Assembly (NCBI GenBank): GCA_945867155.1
Contig: CAMBHL010000006.1
Span: forward strand, 62,001 to 126,000
DNA: 64,000 bases
Source of the DNA: an uncultured Eubacteriaceae bacterium
GTDB lineage: Bacteria > Bacillota > Clostridia > Eubacteriales > Eubacteriaceae
Reading direction: 5' to 3'
This document shows positions 24,402 to 32,388 of the stretch, piece by piece. The notes below the pieces were generated by a model, which saw nothing but the letters and a program-made list of their open reading frames with translations, had not been told where the DNA came from and ran no database searches. The translations under genes were made by a program, and so were the position numbers. Position 1 is the stretch's first letter. Every line of letters begins with the position of its first letter.

Positions 24402-26239
24402 TGTGCTTTCCTCCCTCCTCGCAGGGTGCTGATGCCGAAGTGATCACAGCGCAGGCAGCGCGCCGATTCCTGGTCGGCTTCCTGACAGGTCATGCCCATT
24501 TCCACCGGGTCGAAATCCTGGCGGCGGCTGTTGGCGTTCCGGAAGCGCAGGTTGACCCGGCCGCAGGCCGGATGATCGATAAGCGCCGGTTCCGGAATGT
24601 CCACATCCACGGAAATGGCGTGGTTGAAGCCCAGGAAGTTGTCAATGTTGGCCGCTGCCACCTTGCCGGCGCCCACGGCTTTGATCACCGTGGCCGGGCC
24701 GGTGACACAGTCCCCGCCGGCGAAGAGACCGGGGATGTTTTGAACCTTGCCGCTGTCGCCGGCCACGACGTTGCCCCAGTGAATGGGCACGCCGTTGTTT
24801 TCCAGATGCTTCGAATCGATCTGCTGGCCGATGGCGACGATGACCAGATCACAAGGCACGGCCACGTCGTCGCCGTCGGCGTTTTCAGGCCGCGGCCGGC
24901 CGCCTTTGTCGATTTTCCCGATGATTTTCGGTTCCGTGAGGAAGGCAGTCACCTTCCCGTCTCCGTCCCGGATCACGGCTTTCGGAGAATGGAGTTCCAA
25001 GATCTGAATCCCTTCCGCTTCGGCCCCTTCAATTTCTTCGGACAGGGCCGTCATGTCGGCCTTGCGTCTGCGGTAGACGACACTGACTTCCGACGCGCCG
25101 AGGCGGATGGCCGTGCGGCTCACGTCCATGGCGACGTTGCCGCCGCCGACCACCACGACCTTGCGGCCTGTGAAATCCGGGGCGTGGCCTTCGCCCACAT
25201 CCCGGAGAAGCTTGACCGCGGAGACCACATCCGGACCGTCTTCGCCGTCGATGCCGATTTTCCGGTCTTCGTGGGCACCGATGGCAATGTACACCGCGTC
25301 GTAGTCCTGCTGCAGGGTCTTGATGCTCACGTCGCCGTCGTCATCGCCGATGCCGGTTTCAAGCTTGACGTCGATGCCCGTGGACAGAATCATGTCCAGA
25401 TCCCGGTCCAGACTTTCTTCAGACAGACGGAATCGGGGAATCCCGTAGCGGAGCATCCCGCCGAGCTGGGGCCGTTTTTCGTAAACCGTCACGCTGTGGC
25501 CCATGAGGCGCAGGAAATACGCCGCGGTGAGGCCGCTGGGGCCGCCGCCGACAATGGCGACCCGCTTGCCCGTGTCGGCCTGGGGCTTCGGCGCCGGCAC
25601 GACGCCGGCCTGTTCATCGGCAAAGCGCTTGAGGCCCCGGATGTTGATGGACTGGTCGATCATGTTCCGGCGGCACCGGGCTTCGCACGGGTGTTCGCAC
25701 ACGATCCCGCAGGTGGAGCAGAACGGGTTGTCCTTGCGCACCAGGCGGACGGCGTCGGCGTAGCGCCCCGCCCGCACCAGGGCGATGTAGCCTGGAATGT
25801 CCACCCCCGCCGGGCACAAGGCGACGCAGGGAACCGGCTGTTCCAGCTGTTCGATGCAGCGGTCCCATTTGACGTGACCTTCAAAATCGTCCCGGAAACT
25901 GTCGAGACCCCGGAGCACCATGTGGGCCGCTTCGTAGCCAATGGCGCAGTCGGCGGTTTCGTAAACCACCCGGGCTGTCTGTTCCAAAACGTCGATGCTT
26001 TCCATGGTGCCTTTGCCGTCGAGAATGTCGTCCATGATGTGGACCATCTGTCCGATGCCGATGCGGCAGGGCACGCATTTCCCGCAGGTCTGGGCGTGGC
26101 ACATTCTAAGAAACGCGGCGGAAATGTCCACCGGGCACAGTCCCGGAGGGCTCGCGATGATGCGCTGTTCCAAATTACTGTACAGATGTTCGACAACTTG
26201 CTGAGCCCGGCTCTGGGTCGGCGTTCGCAGTCTGGCCAT
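24395..26239 (-). CDS. NuoF-type Fe-S / GltD-type NAD(P) flavoprotein, hydrogenase partner
   Basis: This 614-residue fusion has two parts. The first 120 residues match the C-terminal 4Fe-4S domain of NuoF/HydB (FLRMCHAQTCGKCVPCRIG). The rest is a glutamate-synthase-beta-like oxidoreductase: Fer4_20 cysteines (NPFCSTCGIVCEHPCEARC), an FAD site (VAIVGGGPSGLTAAY), an NADPH site (VVVVGGGNVAMDVSR) and AIGQQIDSKHL/FAGGDCVTGPATV. A further Cys-rich tail (CQEADQESARCLRCD) ends it. The NuoF FMN/NADH-binding part is absent. Coupled to hydA, it likely exchanges electrons between NAD(P)H, ferredoxin and the hydrogenase. The precise donor is unknown. Confidence 0.85.
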   Translation of the reverse strand: MARLRTPTQSRAQQVVEHLYSNLEQRIIASPPGLCPVDISAAFLRMCHAQTCGKCVPCRIGIGQMVHIMDDILDGKGTMESIDVLEQTARVVYETADCAIGYEAAHMVLRGLDSFRDDFEGHVKWDRCIEQLEQPVPCVALCPAGVDIPGYIALVRAGRYADAVRLVRKDNPFCSTCGIVCEHPCEARCRRNMIDQSINIRGLKRFADEQAGVVPAPKPQADTGKRVAIVGGGPSGLTAAYFLRLMGHSVTVYEKRPQLGGMLRYGIPRFRLSEESLDRDLDMILSTGIDVKLETGIGDDDGDVSIKTLQQDYDAVYIAIGAHEDRKIGIDGEDGPDVVSAVKLLRDVGEGHAPDFTGRKVVVVGGGNVAMDVSRTAIRLGASEVSVVYRRRKADMTALSEEIEGAEAEGIQILELHSPKAVIRDGDGKVTAFLTEPKIIGKIDKGGRPRPENADGDDVAVPCDLVIVAIGQQIDSKHLENNGVPIHWGNVVAGDSGKVQNIPGLFAGGDCVTGPATVIKAVGAGKVAAANIDNFLGFNHAISVDVDIPEPALIDHPACGRVNLRFRNANSRRQDFDPVEMGMTCQEADQESARCLRCDHFGISTLRGGRKAQW

Positions 26240-26324
26240 AATCTTTTCTCTCCTTCTTTGTGCAAATTTTTACCTGAATTTGATATTTTATTCTAGTTTT
26301 GCATGACGTTTACTTTTTAGTGTT

Positions 26325-26358
26325 AAAAAAAAGTCCGCAAGGATACCTTCCGGACTTC
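26325..26358 (-). terminator. Terminator after tRNA-Gly
   Basis: Minus-strand AAGTCCG pairs with CGGACTT, with an inner AAGG/CCTT stem, followed by an eight-T run directly after the tRNA. It can also end transcription before the hydrogenase pair. Confidence 0.85.
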
Positions 26359-26369
26359 ATTGTGTCAAA

Positions 26370-26443
26370 TGGAGCGGGTAAAGAGAATCGAACTCTCGCG
26401 ACTGGCTTGGGAAGCCAGGGCTCTACCACTGAGCTATACCCGC
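26370..26443 (-). tRNA. tRNA-Gly (anticodon CCC)
   Basis: A 74-base cloverleaf including an encoded CCA end: acceptor GCGGGTA/TACCCGC, D arm GCTC/GAGC, anticodon stem CTGGC/GCCAG with loop TTCCCAA (anticodon CCC), and T arm GAGAG with TTCGATT loop. It reads GGG codons. Confidence 0.95.
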
Positions 26444-26514
26444 TTTTTCAATGTAACAAGGCTATTTTAACAAAAAGCCCTGTTTTTGTAAAGCCTTATT
26501 TTCAATTTTAGGCC

Positions 26515-27201
26515 TCAGGCGTTTTGATCTGCCACCCATTTGACGATGCCGTCGGCGGTGTCGACGATGATGTCGGCACCCTGGGCTTTTAAAAATTCGG
26601 TGTCCCGGAAGCCCCAGGTGACGGAGATGCACGGCAGCCCGGAGTTTCTCGCGGTCTGGAGGTCCACTTCCGAATCCCCGACGTAGACGGCCTGTTCTCT
26701 TTCAACCCCTAAATCCTTCAGGGCCTTGTCGGTCATGTCCGGCGCCGGCTTGCGGCGGATGCCCGTCTGTTCCCCGACGGCTAAATCAAAGCAGCCCGGG
26801 AAAATATCCTTGGCCAGGGTCTGCACCGCGAAGTCCGGCTTGTTGGACACCACCGCGGTCACGATGCCGGCGGCTCTGAGCCTTTCGATGCATTCGGGAA
26901 TCCCGGCGTAGGGCTTCGTGTGATCGTTGCAGTGCTTCGCGTAATGGGGCGCGAACACTTTTCGGACCCGTTCCACTTCGGGGTCGTCTTCCTGAAGCCC
27001 CGGGGTGCCGTCTTCGGCCAGCGCCCGGCAGATGGCGACCCGGACCCCGCTGCCGAAGAAATGCTTCACTGCGTCGGGGGCGAAATCGTGGCGGTGGCCC
27101 GTCTGGCCCAGAGCGTAGTTCAAAGATCCCGTCAAATCCTCTACCGTATTTAAAATCGTGCCGTCCATGTCGAAAATCACGGCTTTTATTTTTTCAGACA
27201 T
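26515..27201 (-). CDS. gph: HAD-family phosphatase, phosphoglycolate phosphatase-like
   Basis: This 228-residue HAD hydrolase has motif I FDMDGTILNT at residues 10-19, motif II VVSNKPD near 118, motif III Lys in RKPAPD near 148 and motif IV YVGDSEVDLQTAR near 172. A helical cap of the Gph/PGP type lies between motifs I and II. It likely removes phosphate from phosphoglycolate or a similar small metabolite. The name is by family similarity only; substrate assignment in this group is weak. It is a single gene, divergent from the EutP-like GTPase. Confidence 0.85.
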   Translation of the reverse strand: MSEKIKAVIFDMDGTILNTVEDLTGSLNYALGQTGHRHDFAPDAVKHFFGSGVRVAICRALAEDGTPGLQEDDPEVERVRKVFAPHYAKHCNDHTKPYAGIPECIERLRAAGIVTAVVSNKPDFAVQTLAKDIFPGCFDLAVGEQTGIRRKPAPDMTDKALKDLGVEREQAVYVGDSEVDLQTARNSGLPCISVTWGFRDTEFLKAQGADIIVDTADGIVKWVADQNA

Positions 27202-27247
27202 AAGTCCTCCTCAAAATGCTTTTTGTATCTCTTTGATTCCGGCCCTA

Positions 27248-27277
27248 ATTATACTACTTTTTCTAAAGAGATAACAA
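27248..27277 (-). promoter_or_regulatory. Promoter of the HAD phosphatase gene
   Basis: Minus-strand TTGTTA (27272-27277) and TATAAT (27248-27253) are 18 bases apart, about 50 bases before the gene start. Confidence 0.6.
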
Positions 27278-27338
27278 TTCTTTACAGGAGATTTATAATG
27301 AAGTGTGATAAACTAAATTTAAGAATTGGAGGCCTCTT

Positions 27339-27971
27339 ATGCGAAAAATGGTTATGATGGGCCGTTCTGAATGTGGCAAGACCACATTGAAGCAGGCCCT
27401 TAAAGGAAAAAAACTACAATACGAAAAGACCCAGGCGGTCAACTACTTTGATATCATCATCGACACCCCGGGGGAATACGCCCAGTGCACGGATTTGGCC
27501 CGGGCCCTGGCCCTGTATTCCTACGAAGCGGACTACGTGGCTTTGCTCATGGCGGCAGACGAACCCTATTCCCTGTACCCGCCGAGCTGCGCCGGGGTCA
27601 GCTCCCGCCCGGTCATCGGCATCATCACCCAGATCGACAAGCCCGACGCCGACCTCGACCGCGCCCAGTACTGGCTGCGCCTCGCCGGCGCCAACCCGAT
27701 CTTCCCGGTGTCGTCCTACACCGGCAGCGGCCTGTGGGATCTTCTGACCTTCTTAAAGGACCCGGACGACCACTTCCCCTTCACCAAAGAGGAACTGGAA
27801 ACGCCCCGGGAAGTCCTGTCCACGAAGAACGAAGCCATCGCCATCGGCTCGAAAATCGAAGACATGGGCCACACTGACTTTCTCGACATCAACGACAACC
27901 TCATCGTCTCGGAAAACAAGGCCGGCTCTCTGAGAAGCAACATCAACAACATGCACAACCAGGCGCGGTAG
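27339..27971 (+). CDS. EutP/PduV-like small GTPase with C-terminal extension
   Basis: This 210-residue protein begins MRKMVMMGRSECGKTTLKQAL, with the P loop GRSECGKTT at 8-16, G3 DTPGEYAQ near 45, and a G4-like TQIDKPDAD near 100, as in EutP/PduV proteins of ethanolamine and propanediol microcompartments. After about residue 145 there is a 60-residue extension (from TPREVLSTKNEAIAIG) not found in canonical short EutP. No microcompartment shell or eut/pdu genes are in the window, so it is an orphan here. Start has TTGGAGGCCTCTT before the ATG. Function outside a microcompartment is unknown. Confidence 0.82.
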   Translation: MRKMVMMGRSECGKTTLKQALKGKKLQYEKTQAVNYFDIIIDTPGEYAQCTDLARALALYSYEADYVALLMAADEPYSLYPPSCAGVSSRPVIGIITQIDKPDADLDRAQYWLRLAGANPIFPVSSYTGSGLWDLLTFLKDPDDHFPFTKEELETPREVLSTKNEAIAIGSKIEDMGHTDFLDINDNLIVSENKAGSLRSNINNMHNQAR

Positions 27972-27987
27972 GCGCCAAAAAAAATTT

Positions 27988-28014
27988 AAGCAGCCCGAAG
28001 GCTGCTTATTTTTA
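27988..28014 (+). terminator. Terminator of the EutP-like gene
   Basis: AAGCAGCC, CGAA loop, GGCTGCTT, then ATTTTTATT, 16 bases after the stop codon. It abuts the end of the convergent DUF815 gene. Confidence 0.85.
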
Positions 28015-29325
28015 TTGCTTTTTCGGCAAGGTGCCGGCCAGATGGTCGATGAACTGCTGGGCGGTCCGGCCCGAGAAGCCGCCGTGCTGCATTTCCCAGG
28101 TCCGCGCCTGGGCCAGCAGGGTTTCCCGGTCCAGATCAATGTCCGGGCAGCGCTTCGCCAGGGCTTCGACGATGGCCTGGTATTCTTTCTGAGACGGGCT
28201 GAAGTAGCCGATGCGCACCCCGAAGCGGTTGGCCAGGGAGAGTTTTTCCTGCACCGTGTCGTTGCGGTGGATGTCTTCGCTGTCCTGATCGGCGCGGTCG
28301 GACCAGGTTTCCCGGATCAGATGGCGGCGGTTGGAAGTCGCGTAGATGAGGACGTTGTCGGGCCGGGGTTCCAGGCCCCCTTCGATGACGGCTTTTAAGT
28401 ACTTGTATTCTGTTTCAAACTCTTCGAAAGACAAATCATCCATATAAATGATAAAGCGGTAGTTGCGGTTCTTCACCGCTTCGATGATCTGGGACAGTTT
28501 CTTGAACTGGTGCTTGTAAATTTCGATCATCCTCAGCCCCGAGTCGTAATACTGGTTCAAGATCGCCTTGATGCTCGTGGATTTGCCGGTGCCCGCATCG
28601 CCGTAGAGGAGCACGTTGTTGGCCGGGCGCCGTTCGATGAAGGCTTCGGTGTTGTCGACAAGTTCCTGCTTCTGGATTTCGTAGCCCACGAGGTCGTCGA
28701 GAACCACATCGCTGGTGTTAGTGATTGGAATCAGCAGTTCCCCTTCGTCGTCATCATTGACCCGGAACGCCTTGTTGAGGCCGAGCTTGCCGACGCCATA
28801 GGCACGGTAAAAGTCCGCGACGGCTTTTGTGATCCCGTCGACACTGTCTGAATCTTCGATCTGTTTCGACAACAGCTGCACCTTTTCGCTGACGCCGCGG
28901 TTGTACAGGCGTTCTTGTTTGACCACTGCCTGATAGTGGGTGATGGTCGTGAAACAGTCGAGGTTGAGTTCATCTTCGATTTTGGAGAAGTCGAAGTCAA
29001 AGAGTTTTTTGAACACTTCAAAATCGTGTTTGGCGAAGGCGTTGACCGACCCGTCCACCAAGCCCACCTTTTCCGAAACGAGGGTAAAGGGTGTTTCGGT
29101 GGTGGCCAGGAGATAAGCCAGGTAATTGTGCCACAGGTTGTCGTTGAAGCCGTACTTCGTCGCCAGATCCAGCAGGCGGTGAATCTGGGTCAGGATGTCC
29201 GCCGTGAGGGTTTCCGGCGTGTCTTCGTCCTGGCGCCAGCGGCGGAAGATGTCCGAAAACTGCATCAAAATGCTGTTCCGGTCGATGCCGCGGTAAATGA
29301 TGAGTTGTGAAGTTAAGCGATCCAT
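28012..29325 (-). CDS. DUF815-family AAA+ ATPase
   Basis: This 437-residue protein matches the DUF815 (YifB-unrelated, DnaA/IstB-like) ATPases. A helical N-terminal half is followed by Walker [15 protein letters not shown] near residue 245, a Walker B-like [10 protein letters not shown] near 295, a sensor segment [12 protein letters not shown] near 327 and [14 protein letters not shown] near 375. Such proteins are widespread in Firmicutes, but their cellular job is not established. It is a single gene, with GGGAGAATCAT before the ATG, convergent to the EutP-like gene. Confidence 0.85.
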   Translation of the reverse strand: MDRLTSQLIIYRGIDRNSILMQFSDIFRRWRQDEDTPETLTADILTQIHRLLDLATKYGFNDNLWHNYLAYLLATTETPFTLVSEKVGLVDGSVNAFAKHDFEVFKKLFDFDFSKIEDELNLDCFTTITHYQAVVKQERLYNRGVSEKVQLLSKQIEDSDSVDGITKAVADFYRAYGVGKLGLNKAFRVNDDDEGELLIPITNTSDVVLDDLVGYEIQKQELVDNTEAFIERRPANNVLLYGDAGTGKSTSIKAILNQYYDSGLRMIEIYKHQFKKLSQIIEAVKNRNYRFIIYMDDLSFEEFETEYKYLKAVIEGGLEPRPDNVLIYATSNRRHLIRETWSDRADQDSEDIHRNDTVQEKLSLANRFGVRIGYFSPSQKEYQAIVEALAKRCPDIDLDRETLLAQARTWEMQHGGFSGRTAQQFIDHLAGTLPKKQ

Positions 29326-29400
29326 ATGATTCTCCCTTTTATTGATAAATTGAATTGATGAATTGATTGGTGAAAATTTTTCTTATTATATCACAACTCA

Positions 29401-29430
29401 AAAAGACCTGAGCGTTCTCAGGTCTTTTTT
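29401..29430. terminator. Bidirectional-looking terminator after the flavodoxin gene
   Basis: AAAAGACCTGAG, loop CGTT, and the complementary arm form a 12-bp stem with T runs in both directions. It lies between the flavodoxin stop and the DUF815 start. Confidence 0.88.
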
Positions 29431-29437
29431 TGATGCT

Positions 29438-29905
29438 TTATTTGGTTTTCATGCGCTTAAATTTCAAATTGACGAAAAAATCGATGGCGCCCTGGATTTC
29501 CGCGCCGTCCGGGTGGCCCTTGGAGACCCCGCCGAAAAGCTTGAGGGGGCCGAAAGTCGTGTAGCCCTTGCAGCCGTAGTCCCCGGCGTAAGTGCAGTGA
29601 GCCCTTTCAGCGATGCTCTTGATTTCCGCGGTATAGCCGCCGCGCTTCATGGCGCTCGTGTACAGGGCGAAAACCCGCTGGCCTTCGCACAGATGGGTTT
29701 TCAAATACTTGATCAGCGGTTTTGCAAAATGGCCGGCGTAAATGCCCGAGGCCACGCCCACCGCCGCGTACTGGGATAAATCTTCCGGTTTTGCCTTTGT
29801 CATGTCGAAGACGTCGATGTCGTCCTGGCCCATGGCGATGGCGTCCACCAGCTTGCGCGTGTTCTGGTGGTGCGTCGAATAAACTAAAATGGCGATATTT
29901 TTCAT
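29438..29905 (-). CDS. Flavodoxin-domain protein
   Basis: This 155-residue protein begins MKNIAILVYSTHHQNTRKL; the first strand and the STHHQNT phosphate-binding loop are flavodoxin-like. Further matches are AAVGVASGIYAGHFAK near 50-65 and ALYTSAMKRGGYT near 85-97. It resembles the flavodoxin family close to HemG/flavodoxin_5 and may carry FMN for electron transfer. The start at 29905 follows GGAAAGGAATTCA. The next minus-strand gene upstream is the 33-residue peptide at 29988, 82 bases away, so they may share a transcript. Confidence 0.83.
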   Translation of the reverse strand: MKNIAILVYSTHHQNTRKLVDAIAMGQDDIDVFDMTKAKPEDLSQYAAVGVASGIYAGHFAKPLIKYLKTHLCEGQRVFALYTSAMKRGGYTAEIKSIAERAHCTYAGDYGCKGYTTFGPLKLFGGVSKGHPDGAEIQGAIDFFVNLKFKRMKTK

Positions 29906-29987
29906 TGAATTCCTTTCCAAATTCATGCTTTGTTAAGATGTTTTTAGTATAGCACACAATGAAAAACATACAACCATCTGATGATTG

Positions 29988-30089
29988 TTACAATAACTGC
30001 GCCAGGCCGGCAAAGGCGCCCAGGACGCAGCCCAGGGCAATGAGTTCGCAGCCTGCTTTTTTAATCTGATGGGATAAGACGGATTTCAT
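29988..30089 (-). CDS. 33-residue membrane peptide
   Basis: This tiny ORF (MKSVLSHQIKKAGCEL, then a hydrophobic segment to LAQLL) has an excellent GGAGGCACCCATT ribosome site and a near-consensus promoter with a palindromic operator upstream, so it is likely expressed. It has a short basic N terminus and one hydrophobic helix (about residues 14-33) with two cysteines. I do not recognise the family. It could be a small membrane regulator or stress peptide. It is encoded just before the flavodoxin gene on the same strand, perhaps as its leader gene. Confidence 0.65.
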   Translation of the reverse strand: MKSVLSHQIKKAGCELIALGCVLGAFAGLAQLL

Positions 30090-30124
30090 AATGGGTGCCT
30101 CCTTTGTTTGTTTTGACTAACTTT

Positions 30125-30158
30125 AGTGTACCACGATTTGTTTGCGTTGTCAAACAAA
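30125..30158 (-). promoter_or_regulatory. Promoter with overlapping palindromic operator
   Basis: Minus-strand TTGACA (30148-30153) and TACACT (30125-30130) are 17 bases apart. A perfect palindrome at 30137-30158 with arms TTTGTTTG around a 6-base centre covers the -35 box, as expected for a TetR- or MarR-type repressor site. Confidence 0.7.
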
Positions 30159-30187
30159 AAAGCACTTGCTACAAAACAAGTGCTTTC
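30157..30187 (-). terminator. Terminator of the first SleB-like hydrolase
   Basis: Minus-strand AAGCACTTG, 8-base loop, CAAGTGCTT, then TTTTTG. It separates the hydrolase from the small-peptide promoter, which begins immediately after. Confidence 0.85.
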
Positions 30188-30201
30188 ACTTAAGATTTAA
30201 T

Positions 30202-31177
30202 TTAACGGTAGGAATTGCCGCCGCAGTTCCACACCCCGTAGCTGCTGCCGGCCCGGAAGGACTGGTACGGGTGGCTGCGCTTGCCCCCCTGCATGCAGTC
30301 GATGACGGCCTGCTTCACGTAGTCCGGGTATTTGCCGCCGAGATATTTCTTGTAGGGACCGTCGAGGTAGGCTGCGAACTGACCCGGGGCCTTGAGCACC
30401 GACACCGCATCTTTGCCGCCCCATTTGCCCGAATCCACCCGGTTCATGACACAGGAGATCACAGCCAGGGCGCCGTCATAGCTCGAGTTGCATTCCGCCG
30501 CCACCACCGCGCAGATGAAGTCGAGCTGATCCCCGGGGTCGGCGGTGCTGCCGCTCGTGGTGCTGGCCGCCGAAGACGTATTCTGAGCCGCGTAAGCTTC
30601 CAGCTGTTTCTGTTCTTCGGCGAGTTTCTGGTTGTAGGTGTTCTGCTGTTCCTGAACCTTCTGCTTTTCTTCGCTGAGCTGCTGCTTCTGAGCATTCAAA
30701 TCCGCCTGGGTCGCCTTCACCTGGGATTCAAGCTTTTCGACGTTGGCCACGGTTTTCTGGTCAGCGCTGTTCACCGCCTTGATCTGCGCCGCCTTCGTCA
30801 GGGCTTCGGTGAGGTTTTTCGACGAAAACACTGCGCTCAAAAAGCCGTCAGTGTTGAACATGTACATGACCCGTGCCCGTTCGCCCATGTTCTTTTTCGC
30901 CGTTTTCAAATCGGCCTCGGTCTGGGAGAGGGTCTGTTCGTTGTTTGAAATCTTCTGGTTGATCTGGTTGATCTGATTGTCGATCTGGGTCATCTGTTCC
31001 GCCGCCTTCGTCACCTGGTTATTGAGCTCGGTGATGGACGCGCTGAGATCCGACTGGCTTGCGGCGTGCGCCGTGGCCATCGGCAGGGCCGCGGCCAATA
31101 TCATGAGCGCCGCCAAAATCCCAGCGGCGATTCTAAAATTTTTGTTTTGGTTTAAAATGTTTAAAATAATGGGTCAC
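30202..31177 (-). CDS. SleB-type cell wall hydrolase with coiled coil, disrupted N terminus
   Basis: The long open frame gives a signal-peptide core (GILAALMILAAALPMATAHA), a coiled coil of about 165 residues like CwlO/PcsB N domains (with RARVMYMFNTDGFLSAVF), a Ser/Thr linker and a SleB/Hydrolase_2 domain (AAECNSSYDGALAVI to VWNCGGNSYR) that cleaves peptidoglycan. In this frame no ATG or GTG supplies a proper basic n-region. A GTG at 31177 in another frame encodes MTHYFKHFKPKQKF, a credible n-region, and ends at UUUUAG, one base out of register. Start choices are therefore GTG plus a +1 shift, an ATT at 31170, or the TTG at 31116. It pairs with a tandem paralogue. Confidence 0.78.
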
Positions 31178-31249
31178 CTCTCTGGCATCGTCCTTTCAGG
31201 ACAATCGTTCTGAATGGTAAAGCATAACACCTTTATCTAAAGCCTATCT

Positions 31250-31288
31250 AAAAAAAGCATTTCAAAATTCGAAGATTTCGAAATGCTT
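31250..31288 (-). terminator. Terminator of the second SleB-like hydrolase
   Basis: Minus-strand GAAGCATTTC pairs with GAAATGCTT through an imperfect inner stem and runs into TTTTTTT. Confidence 0.8.
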
Positions 31289-31309
31289 CAATGCGATTCA
31301 AAAATTAAA

Positions 31310-32197
31310 TTAACGATAGGAGTTGCCGCCGCAGTTCCACACCCCGTAGGTGCTGCCAGAGCGGAAGGACTGGTACGGGTGGCTGCGCTTGCCGCCCATC
31401 ATGCAGTCGATGACGGCCTGCTTCACGTAGTCCGGGTATTTGCCTCCGAGGTATTTCTTATACGGGCCGTCGAGATAGGCCGCGAACTGGCCCGGTGCCT
31501 TGAGCACCGACACCGCGTCTTTGCCGCCCCATTTGCCCGAGTCCACCCGGTTCATGACGCAGGAAATGACGGCGAGGGAACCTTCATAACTCGAGTTGCA
31601 TTCCGCCGCCACGACCGCGCAGATGAAGTCGAGCTGATCCCCCGGGTCCGAGGTGTTGTGGTTGGCCGCGTATTCCTGGAGTTTTTTCTGTTCTTCGGCG
31701 ACCTTGGCGTTGAGCTGGTTCTGCTGTTTGACAAGTTCCTGGCGCTGCTTTTCAATCGAATCCTTGGCGGCCTTCGCCTGGGCTGCCGTTTCGATGTACT
31801 GACTCAGGCGGTCGTTGTCCGCGCGCACGATGTTGTGCATCCCGTCCAGATTGGAGAAGATCTCCCCGATGTTGTCGCTGCCGAAGAGAAACTCCATGTA
31901 GCCGTCATTGCCCATCATGTACATGGCGCGCACCCGCTTGGCCATGGTTTTCCGCTGGGCCTTGAGCTCGGACTTCGCCTGAAGGTACTCGGCCGTCTTG
32001 TCCGCCAGTTCCTGGTTCGTTTCGTTCATCTGAGTCCCGAGCTTCCCGATCTGGTCATTGAGCTGGTTGATCGAGTCCGTGAGGGCCACGAGGTCGACGT
32101 CATCGGCGTGCACCGGCATGCTGATCATGACGAACATCGTAAGCACCGCGAGCAGACAGGCCCCCCATTTGTATTTAAAAAAGTGATGATGCTTCAA
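31310..32197 (-). CDS. SleB-type cell wall hydrolase with coiled coil (paralogue)
   Basis: This 295-residue secreted protein starts at a TTG (MKHHHFFKYKWGAC...) preceded by CAGGAGATTATT. A signal peptide ends near VHA at about 31. A coiled coil (about 35-175) has the CwlO/PcsB-like RVRAMYMMGNDGYMEFLF. The SleB domain (about 178-295) begins DPGDQLDFICAVVAAEC and ends CGGNSYR. This catalytic domain differs from the neighbouring copy at only about six positions, while the coiled coils have diverged strongly. It is likely a peptidoglycan amidase or lytic enzyme acting in the wall during growth or separation. Confidence 0.88.
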   Translation of the reverse strand: MKHHHFFKYKWGACLLAVLTMFVMISMPVHADDVDLVALTDSINQLNDQIGKLGTQMNETNQELADKTAEYLQAKSELKAQRKTMAKRVRAMYMMGNDGYMEFLFGSDNIGEIFSNLDGMHNIVRADNDRLSQYIETAAQAKAAKDSIEKQRQELVKQQNQLNAKVAEEQKKLQEYAANHNTSDPGDQLDFICAVVAAECNSSYEGSLAVISCVMNRVDSGKWGGKDAVSVLKAPGQFAAYLDGPYKKYLGGKYPDYVKQAVIDCMMGGKRSHPYQSFRSGSTYGVWNCGGNSYR

Positions 32198-32388
32198 AAT
32201 AATCTCCTGAAATCGAAAGTGTTGTTAAAATAAAAATAAATTAAAATAAATTTACAAACATTCATATTTTATCATGAATGGGCGGGATTCGCAAATTTTC
32301 GGTCTGACCTTTGAAAATTTTCAATTTTTTGAACCAAAGCCCCAGCTTTGTGATAAGATGAGGAAAAAATTTATTGGAGGCTCCCATC

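Noticed and set aside
24401-26296. 631-codon open frame on the plus strand across the hydrogenase partner gene
   Set aside because: It is antisense to a clear flavoprotein with cofactor motifs; long antisense frames are expected in GC-rich genes with biased third positions, and it has no recognisable domain.
26299-26511. 70-codon plus-strand frame
   Set aside because: It covers the tRNA-Gly gene and its terminator on the opposite strand.
31165-31170. ATT start codon as the preferred start of the first wall hydrolase
   Set aside because: It is in the right frame and spaced from AGAGAGGTGA, but ATT starts are very rare and the product would lack the basic n-region that the other frame supplies; kept only as an alternative.
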